A stretch of 9,540 nt of DNA from Chloroflexota bacterium (GTDB lineage: Bacteria > Chloroflexota > Limnocylindria > P2-11E): the NCBI GenBank assembly GCA_025350745.1, contig JANXXG010000346.1, positions 1 to 9,540 on the forward strand, read 5' to 3'. This document shows, piece by piece, positions 5,058 through 9,540 of the stretch (position 1 is its first letter; each line of letters opens with the position of its first letter). Below the pieces are notes generated by a model. It was not told where the DNA came from, made no database searches, and saw nothing but the letters and a program-made list of their open reading frames with translations. The position numbers were made by a program, and so were the translations under genes.

Positions 5058-5093
5058 CGCGTCACCAGCTAGCGCGAAGCGACTAGCGCGTCA
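5051..5093. repeat. 14-bp direct repeat spanning two convergent stop codons
   Basis: CGACTAGCGCGTCA occurs exactly at 5051-5064 and again at 5080-5093. A third partial copy, CTAGCGCG, is at 5069-5076, giving an average period of about 14-15 bp. The first copy contains the TAG stop of the oxidoreductase (5055-5057); the second contains the complementary stop of the M23 gene (5083-5085). The repeat fills the whole 25-bp gap between the two genes. No terminator hairpin is visible here. Confidence 0.85.
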
Positions 5094-6591
5094 ATGGATC
5101 CACGATCCGCGTCCCGAGGGTCGCCTCCCAGTGCACGTGCGGCCCGGTCGTCACCCCGGTGAGCCCGATCAGGGCGATGGGCTGCCCGCGGAGGACGCGG
5201 TCGCCGATCCGCACGAGTGCGGCGGACGTGTGATACGCGCAGGTCACGACGCCGCTCGCGTGACCGACGCACACGCGGCGGCCGCCGACCGCCACCCAGC
5301 CCACCGCGGTCACGGCACCGTCGTCAGCGGCCACGATGATCGAGCCCAGCGGCGCCGCGATGTCGATGCCCGTGTGTCGCGGCGTGACGAACTGGGTGAT
5401 GGCACCGACGACCGGTCGCACGTACCGAAGGTCCGTGGCCGGTGTGGGTCCGGTCGTCGCGATCGGCGTCGAAGCCGCTCGGGTGCCGCAGCGGAAGAGC
5501 TCCAGACGCGTCGCTCGCAGGGCCGTGTGGCTGTCGCCGCTGAAGTAGCGGCCGTCGGGACTGAAGCCGCGCACCCCGAGGAGATTTGGCAGCACGGCCG
5601 TGGTCGGCGGCCCGTCGGTCCAGAGCGCGAACGTGTCGAATGCCATGTCCCCGGTGACGGATGCCGTGACCGGGCCGAGCGCGAGCCCGCGGCCATCGGG
5701 TGTCCATTGATGGACCGGCCCCGGGAAGCGCGCGAGCGGCGCGCTGCGGATCGCATCGCCGTCGCGGAGCTCGATGCGGTCGGGATACCGCACCAGGAGC
5801 GTCGCGCCTCTGGGCGACCACTCGGTGTAGGTCGCATCCGGAAGGTCGAGCGGGGTGATCGCGCCGGTGCGGGTCACCCCGAGGTACCGGCGCACGGTCC
5901 CGTCGAGCGAGTAGCGCGTGATCGTGAAGCGTTCGCCATCGGCGCTCCAGCTCGCGTCATCCGCGGGGTACGCGAGGTCGAGCTCCGCCGGCAGCCGCGC
6001 GATCGTGCGGATCGTCCCCGCGGTCCAGGTCTGGAGCTCGTCCTTCGCGAAGAAGGAGAGGCTGTCGCCGACCCACCGCGCATCCGGGATCGTCGCGGTC
6101 GGGATCGCTGCGATGACCAGACCGCCGATGACGATGCGCAGCTCGCCATTCCAGCTCCAGTACGAGAGGTACTTCCCGCTTCCCGACCACTGCTGGCGCT
6201 CACCGACCCCGAGCGGTCGCAGCTCTCCGGTCGCCAGATCGAGCGCATCGAGGAAGAACTCCTCCGGCGATCCGGTGATCTTGTCCGACGGGAGCGTGAC
6301 CACGTGATCGATCGCGAGCGTGTGCCCGTCGGGCGACCAAGCGATCCCGATGACGTCCGCGATGTCCGGTAACGCCACTCGCTCCGTGCAGCGCAGCGCG
6401 TCGGGGCCGCTCGGCGGCGTTGGCGTGGGCGGCCGGGGAGCGGGATCCGTGGCCCTCACCGTCGCGACCGGTGGTGTGGTCGGCAGTGGTGGGGGTGGGG
6501 TCGGTTGCCCGCTCGCCGGCTGCTCGCAGGCTCCGAGTACGGCCGATGCCACCAAAACGAGCCCCAGCCCGCAACGCGAAAGGCGTTTCAC
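5083..6591 (-). CDS. Lipoprotein with beta-propeller-like region and M23 peptidase domain
   Basis: The likely product has 502 residues. The start is GTG 6591: it gives a classic lipoprotein signal (MKRLSRCGLGLVLVASAVLG-A-C) with the lipobox VLGAC ending at C22. The frame is open 27 codons further upstream but that would bury the signal. A Pro/Thr-rich linker (24-63) follows. Residues about 69-370 carry repeated WSPDG-type motifs (WSPDGHTLAID, WSADGERFTI, WSPRGATLLV, WTPDGRGLAL, FSPDGRYFSG), the mark of WD40/TolB-like PD40 propeller blades. C68 and C368 flank this part and may form a disulfide. The C-terminal 114 residues are an M23/LytM domain with all key residues: H406 and D410 in HTGIDIAAP, H454 in CAYHTS, and H485/H487 in PHVHWE. 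It should be a membrane-anchored, extracytoplasmic zinc endopeptidase acting on peptidoglycan cross-bridges, possibly regulated or targeted by the propeller. No SD site is seen upstream. Confidence 0.87.
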   Translation of the reverse strand: MKRLSRCGLGLVLVASAVLGACEQPASGQPTPPPPLPTTPPVATVRATDPAPRPPTPTPPSGPDALRCTERVALPDIADVIGIAWSPDGHTLAIDHVVTLPSDKITGSPEEFFLDALDLATGELRPLGVGERQQWSGSGKYLSYWSWNGELRIVIGGLVIAAIPTATIPDARWVGDSLSFFAKDELQTWTAGTIRTIARLPAELDLAYPADDASWSADGERFTITRYSLDGTVRRYLGVTRTGAITPLDLPDATYTEWSPRGATLLVRYPDRIELRDGDAIRSAPLARFPGPVHQWTPDGRGLALGPVTASVTGDMAFDTFALWTDGPPTTAVLPNLLGVRGFSPDGRYFSGDSHTALRATRLELFRCGTRAASTPIATTGPTPATDLRYVRPVVGAITQFVTPRHTGIDIAAPLGSIIVAADDGAVTAVGWVAVGGRRVCVGHASGVVTCAYHTSAALVRIGDRVLRGQPIALIGLTGVTTGPHVHWEATLGTRIVDPLTR

Positions 6592-6696
6592 CGATAGATT
6601 CTTGACACATCCTGCCAAAGAGCGCGATATCAACTTTGGGGGACTCACGCCTCGTCGTCTACCGTTGCCCAAGGGCGCCCATTGAAGGAGAGCACG
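6592..6696 (+). promoter_or_regulatory. Divergent intergenic region with candidate promoter
   Basis: This 105-bp gap separates the M23 lipoprotein start from the Ig-repeat gene. TTGACA at 6602-6607 is a perfect -35 word for the plus strand, but the best -10 at an 18-bp spacer is the weak GATATC (6626-6631). A second option is TTGGGG (6636-6641) with TACCGT (6660-6665), also an 18-bp spacer. On the minus strand AAGAAT lies six bases before the GTG at 6591. The SD site GAAGGAG at 6684-6690 serves the ATG at 6697. Confidence 0.35.
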
Positions 6697-8781
6697 ATGC
6701 AGCGATTCACCAGCGCGGCCCTATCGATCCTGGTGGCCTTCGGCGTGATGCTGTCGCTCACGACCGCCGCCAGTGCCAACCCGATCGCGGGTGGCGGATA
6801 CAGCTCGAGCTACGCCGGCGAGTCGGTGTTCACGCAGAATCAGGTCGGCGAGGCCGGCCAGATGTCCGCGATCTTCTTCAACGATGGCAGTCAGGCCTGG
6901 TCCCCCGGCGTCGTCGGGCTCTTGGTCTGCGCCGCCGATAAGGTCACCTGCAACGTGTCGGCGAACGGCACGTTCGCAACGAACTGGTTTTCCCCGACCG
7001 TGTACGCGACCGTCACCACGACGGTCGGCGCGGGACAGAACGGCTTCTTCGTCTACAGCTTCACGGTCCCCGCGGGGACACCGACCGGCACCGTGACGAC
7101 CTTCTACGGTGACGTCGGGCTCATCGCGACCGGTGCGGAGTTCCGTCCGCAGGGCTACTTCCAGATCAATACCGTGCCCACGCCGGTCCTCACGCTCACC
7201 CTCGCGCCGACTACGGCGAGCGTCGCCGTTGGCGGCACCCAGCAGTTCACCCTCAGCGGCGCGCCGTCCGGATCCACCGTCAACTGGAACGTGACCGGTG
7301 GCTGCGGCGCTGTGACCAACAACGGTCTCTTCGCTGCGACGTCGATGAACTCGGCCACGCAGCCGTGCACCGTCACCGCCTCCACCGGCGGCGCGACGGC
7401 GACCGCGGCCATCAGCGTGTACGGGCCGGCATCGACCCTCGCGTGCTCGTCCACGCCGGCCGGGATCGTCGCCAACGGTGGCACCACCGGTGGCACCGCG
7501 ATCGCGCGCGTGACGCTCAAGGACTCCAACGGCAACACCGTCTCCAACGGGACCAATGCGATCAGCCTCACGAATGTGACCCCGTCCCTCGCCACGGTCA
7601 CCCCCACCGGCACGGTGGGCGCGACGAACGGCGTCGCGACCGCCTCGGTCGCCTCGACGCTGGCGGCCGGAACGATCCAGATCTCCGCCTCCTCGACGGG
7701 CCTGACCGGCTGCAACGTGCAGATCACAAGCGGCGCGCCCGGCTCGTCCGCGGCCACGCGCACGACGTTCACGAACAGCCCGATCGCGGCTGACGGCACC
7801 TCCACGACGCTCCTCCGGGTCGACGTGATCGACGCGAACGGGAACCGCAACACGTCTGACGCGTCGACCGTGATCACCGTGTCACGCGATTCCGGCGCGG
7901 GCGCGTGCAACGTCACGGCGCTCACGACCGGAACGGGTTCTGCGCCCGGTGCCAGCGGCGGTAGCGCCACGGCGGTACAGGGCCGCGTCGAATTCACCGT
8001 GACGTCGACCACCACTCCCGGGACCTGTACGTTCACCACCACGACGAACAACGCCTCGGTCGCGGGGAGCTCCGGTTCCCTGGTGACCCAGATCACCGGT
8101 CCTGCGAACAAGCTGCAGATCAGCAGCAACGACTCGCCGCACTCGGCGGCCGCCAACACCGGCTCCTGCACGACCGTAGGCACCGGTGACACGAACCCAA
8201 GCTGCACCCACATCGTCGTCAGTGTTCGCGACGCGAACGGCTCACCGGTCACGAGTGACACCGGTCGCACGATCACCGCGACGTTCGATACCAACAGCTG
8301 CACCGGAGCCGGCGGCGGCGCTCCCGCCGTCAATGCCTCCACGACGACCTCCGGAGGCCTCGCGACCTTCGCGATCAGGAGCGCCGGCGCGTACTCAAGC
8401 TGCAACATCACCTTCGCGGCCACCGGTGTATCGGGCGTGAACACCACGGCAGTCTGGACCCCAGGTGGCGTGACCCAGCTGACCTGTGCGTTCTCCCCGA
8501 CCCCGATCGTGTCCGACGGAAGCTCGCAGTCCACCGGCGCGGTGACCGCGGCTGACGCGAACGGCAACGCCGTTTCCAGTGGCACCTTCTCGGACAACTT
8601 CTCGCGGACGAGCGGTGCGGCGACGAGCCAGATCACGACGAGCCCGCAGACAACGACCGCCGGCGTCGCGTACTTCATCGTGAAGTCGCAGATCGGCGTC
8701 TCGGGCACGGATACCTACACCCCGTCGATCTCTTCCGGCACGTCGATCCCCGCGTCCAGCTGCATCGTTCGGGTCAACTAA
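6697..8781 (+). CDS. Secreted multi-domain Ig-like repeat protein
   Basis: This is a 694-residue exported protein. The ATG at 6697 has GAAGGAG six bases upstream and opens a signal peptide (MQRFTSAALSILVAFGVMLS..., cleavage probably after TAASA near residue 27). Residues about 28-158 form a head domain shared with the next gene (GQMSAIFFNDGSQAWSPGVV, two cysteines in LLVCAADKVTC). Its N-x-G-x-x-x-W pattern recalls NBR1/FW-type Ig folds, an inference. Residues about 160-245 look like a BIG2-type bacterial Ig domain (LAPTTASVAVGGTQQFTLSG). After that come about four invasin-like (Big_1) modules, starting near 246, 349, 469 and 591, each with D-x-x-G-N or DANG loops (LKDSNGNTVS, VIDANGNRNT, VRDANGSPVT, AADANGNAVS) and paired cysteines. 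The chain is Ser/Thr/Gly/Ala-rich and has no visible C-terminal anchor, LPXTG or transmembrane helix. It is probably a surface-associated or secreted adhesive or structural protein. It is probably followed by hairpins at 8789-8849. Confidence 0.88.
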   Translation: MQRFTSAALSILVAFGVMLSLTTAASANPIAGGGYSSSYAGESVFTQNQVGEAGQMSAIFFNDGSQAWSPGVVGLLVCAADKVTCNVSANGTFATNWFSPTVYATVTTTVGAGQNGFFVYSFTVPAGTPTGTVTTFYGDVGLIATGAEFRPQGYFQINTVPTPVLTLTLAPTTASVAVGGTQQFTLSGAPSGSTVNWNVTGGCGAVTNNGLFAATSMNSATQPCTVTASTGGATATAAISVYGPASTLACSSTPAGIVANGGTTGGTAIARVTLKDSNGNTVSNGTNAISLTNVTPSLATVTPTGTVGATNGVATASVASTLAAGTIQISASSTGLTGCNVQITSGAPGSSAATRTTFTNSPIAADGTSTTLLRVDVIDANGNRNTSDASTVITVSRDSGAGACNVTALTTGTGSAPGASGGSATAVQGRVEFTVTSTTTPGTCTFTTTTNNASVAGSSGSLVTQITGPANKLQISSNDSPHSAAANTGSCTTVGTGDTNPSCTHIVVSVRDANGSPVTSDTGRTITATFDTNSCTGAGGGAPAVNASTTTSGGLATFAIRSAGAYSSCNITFAATGVSGVNTTAVWTPGGVTQLTCAFSPTPIVSDGSSQSTGAVTAADANGNAVSSGTFSDNFSRTSGAATSQITTSPQTTTAGVAYFIVKSQIGVSGTDTYTPSISSGTSIPASSCIVRVN

Positions 8782-8788
8782 GCAGTGC

Positions 8789-8819
8789 CTTCGTGATCGG
8801 CCCAGCCGGTCACACGAAG
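8789..8819 (+). terminator. First intergenic hairpin after the Ig-repeat gene
   Basis: CTTCGTGATCGGC (8789-8801) pairs with GCCGGTCACACGAAG (8805-8819) around a CCA loop. There is one G-U pair and a 2-base bulge. It starts eight bases after the TAA stop. No T-run follows, so termination ability is uncertain. It may act as a 3'-end stabiliser or as half of a paired terminator with the next hairpin. Confidence 0.5.
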
Positions 8820-9540
8820 TCGAAGGGAGGCCCACTCGGGCCTCCCTTCCGTCGTCTCCAGCGCCTGGCCACCGTCGGATCAGCGCTCGTCCTCTCGATC
8901 GTGATCCTCGCGTCGTTCGGCTCGCCGGCCGCCGCTGCGCCGATCGCAGGCCGTGGCTACGACGCGGCCTACTCCGGTGAGTCGGTCTTCACGTCTGCCG
9001 GTCCCGGGGACCGCGGTCAGATGTCGGCGATCTTCTTCAATGCCGGGACCCAGCCATGGTCGCCCGGCGTCGTGTCGCTCCTCGTCTGCCTTGCGGACAA
9101 GGTCACCTGCAACGTCCCGTCGCCGAACTCGGCGTACGCGAGGGACTGGTACTTACCGACGGCCTACGCGACCGTGGCGGCACCCGTTCTCCCGGGTCAG
9201 AACGGCTTCTTTGTCTACAACTTCCAGGTCCCCCTGAGCGCGCCGCCCGGGACGACGGTGACCTTCAACGGCGACGTCGGCCTCACTGCGACGGGCGCGC
9301 TGCTCCATCCGTCGGGCTACTACCAGCAGAACAGCGTCGCGCGCGCGACGGGCCTTTCCACGAGCGCCGTGTTCGACGCCGACCCGATCGCGGCCGACGC
9401 GGTCTCGACGGCCGCGCTCACGGTCACGATCGTCGATCCGTCGGGGCGGCCGGATGGCGCGTTCACCGCGGGCACGATCACAGTCACCCGTACCCCGGCG
9501 AGCGCGACCTACTGTCGCATCACCGACGTGCCGAACGGCC
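8793..9540 (+). CDS. Second secreted Ig-like protein, paralogue, 3' end outside window
   Basis: An uninterrupted frame runs from the GTG at 8793 to the window edge (249 codons) and codes for a paralogue of the preceding protein. A signal-peptide-like stretch (RRLQRLATVGSALVLSIVIL...) starts near 8850 and ends in AAA-APIAGRGY. From 8940 to about 9340 the head domain matches the first gene closely: SGESVFT, GQMSAIFFNAGTQPWSPGVV, LLVC-x6-C, GQNGFFVYNF, GDVGL. After it, a Big_1-like module begins at once (DADPIAADAVSTAALTVTIV), so the BIG2-type domain of the first protein is absent. The start is unclear. By alignment, the first gene's ATG-CAG-CGA corresponds here to CTC-CAG-CGC at 8856-8864. The only standard start codon in frame before the hydrophobic core is the GTG at 8793, without an SD site, though it is 11 bases after the previous stop and could reinitiate. 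It is placed there with low confidence; the coding content itself is clear. Confidence 0.75.
   Translation, partial: MIGPAGHTKSKGGPLGPPFRRLQRLATVGSALVLSIVILASFGSPAAAAPIAGRGYDAAYSGESVFTSAGPGDRGQMSAIFFNAGTQPWSPGVVSLLVCLADKVTCNVPSPNSAYARDWYLPTAYATVAAPVLPGQNGFFVYNFQVPLSAPPGTTVTFNGDVGLTATGALLHPSGYYQQNSVARATGLSTSAVFDADPIAADAVSTAALTVTIVDPSGRPDGAFTAGTITVTRTPASATYCRITDVPNG
8822..8849 (+). terminator. Perfect 12-bp GC-rich hairpin between the Ig paralogues
   Basis: GAAGGGAGGCCC (8822-8833) and GGGCCTCCCTTC (8838-8849) are exact reverse complements around an ACTC loop. This is very stable and typical of a transcription terminator, but the following bases (CGTCGTCTCC) lack a T-run. The left arm holds an SD-like GGGAGG (8825-8830) that the stem would hide. 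The hairpin ends six bases before the position expected for the next gene's start codon. Confidence 0.65.

Noticed and set aside
5131..6372. 413-codon plus-strand open frame opposite the M23 lipoprotein
   Set aside because: It has extreme Arg/Asp/Ala/Gly composition and no domain, whereas the minus strand encodes intact M23 motifs.
7155..8708. 517-codon minus-strand open frame opposite the Ig-repeat gene
   Set aside because: The plus-strand gene has an SD site, a signal peptide and recognisable repeated modules. The antisense frame is Val/Ala/Pro-rich, as expected from a mirrored GC-rich Thr/Gly/Ala gene.

Overview
This is a GC-rich bacterial chromosome segment with eleven complete protein-coding genes and one cut by the right edge. 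No RNA genes, CRISPR arrays, insertion sequences or phage genes are visible. Several traits suggest a high-GC terrestrial or freshwater lineage such as Chloroflexota (for example Limnocylindria-like groups) or an actinobacterium-like relative. These traits are the GC bias, GTG/TTG starts, an F420-type (deazaflavin) oxidoreductase, secreted RlpA and M23 cell-wall proteins, and -10 boxes placed directly in front of start codons. The lineage is an inference and is not firm.

Layout. Positions 214-2140 hold four plus-strand genes, each with its own leader and Shine-Dalgarno (SD) site: a secreted RlpA/double-psi beta-barrel protein, a KGG-repeat stress hydrophilin, a small conserved-looking protein of unknown function, and a small zinc-ribbon protein. 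The zinc-ribbon gene converges on a minus-strand HD-domain hydrolase; the two stop codons share the tetramer CTAG. The hydrolase is divergent from a HesB/IscA-type iron-sulfur protein with only 31 bp between starts. A small two-helix membrane protein follows and its end overlaps, antisense, the end of a minus-strand amidase-signature enzyme. The amidase is divergent from an F420-type oxidoreductase (57 bp between starts). That gene converges on a lipoprotein joining a beta-propeller-like region to an M23 peptidase domain. Positions 6697-9540 hold two tandem secreted paralogues with the same head domain followed by Ig-like repeats.

How the genes relate. Most are single transcription units on alternating strands, so there is no obvious pathway operon. 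Two themes recur. The first is the cell surface: RlpA, the M23 lipoprotein, the small membrane protein and the two Ig-repeat proteins. The second is stress and redox maintenance: the KGG protein, the A-type Fe-S protein and the F420-type oxidoreductase.

No clear new defence or mobile system is seen. The most interesting points are: two compact divergent promoter pairs that look leaderless on both sides; the propeller-M23 lipoprotein; the second Ig paralogue, whose expected start ATG is replaced by CTC just after a perfect 12-bp hairpin; and a CGTATC-NATC motif in the leaders of three plus-strand genes.
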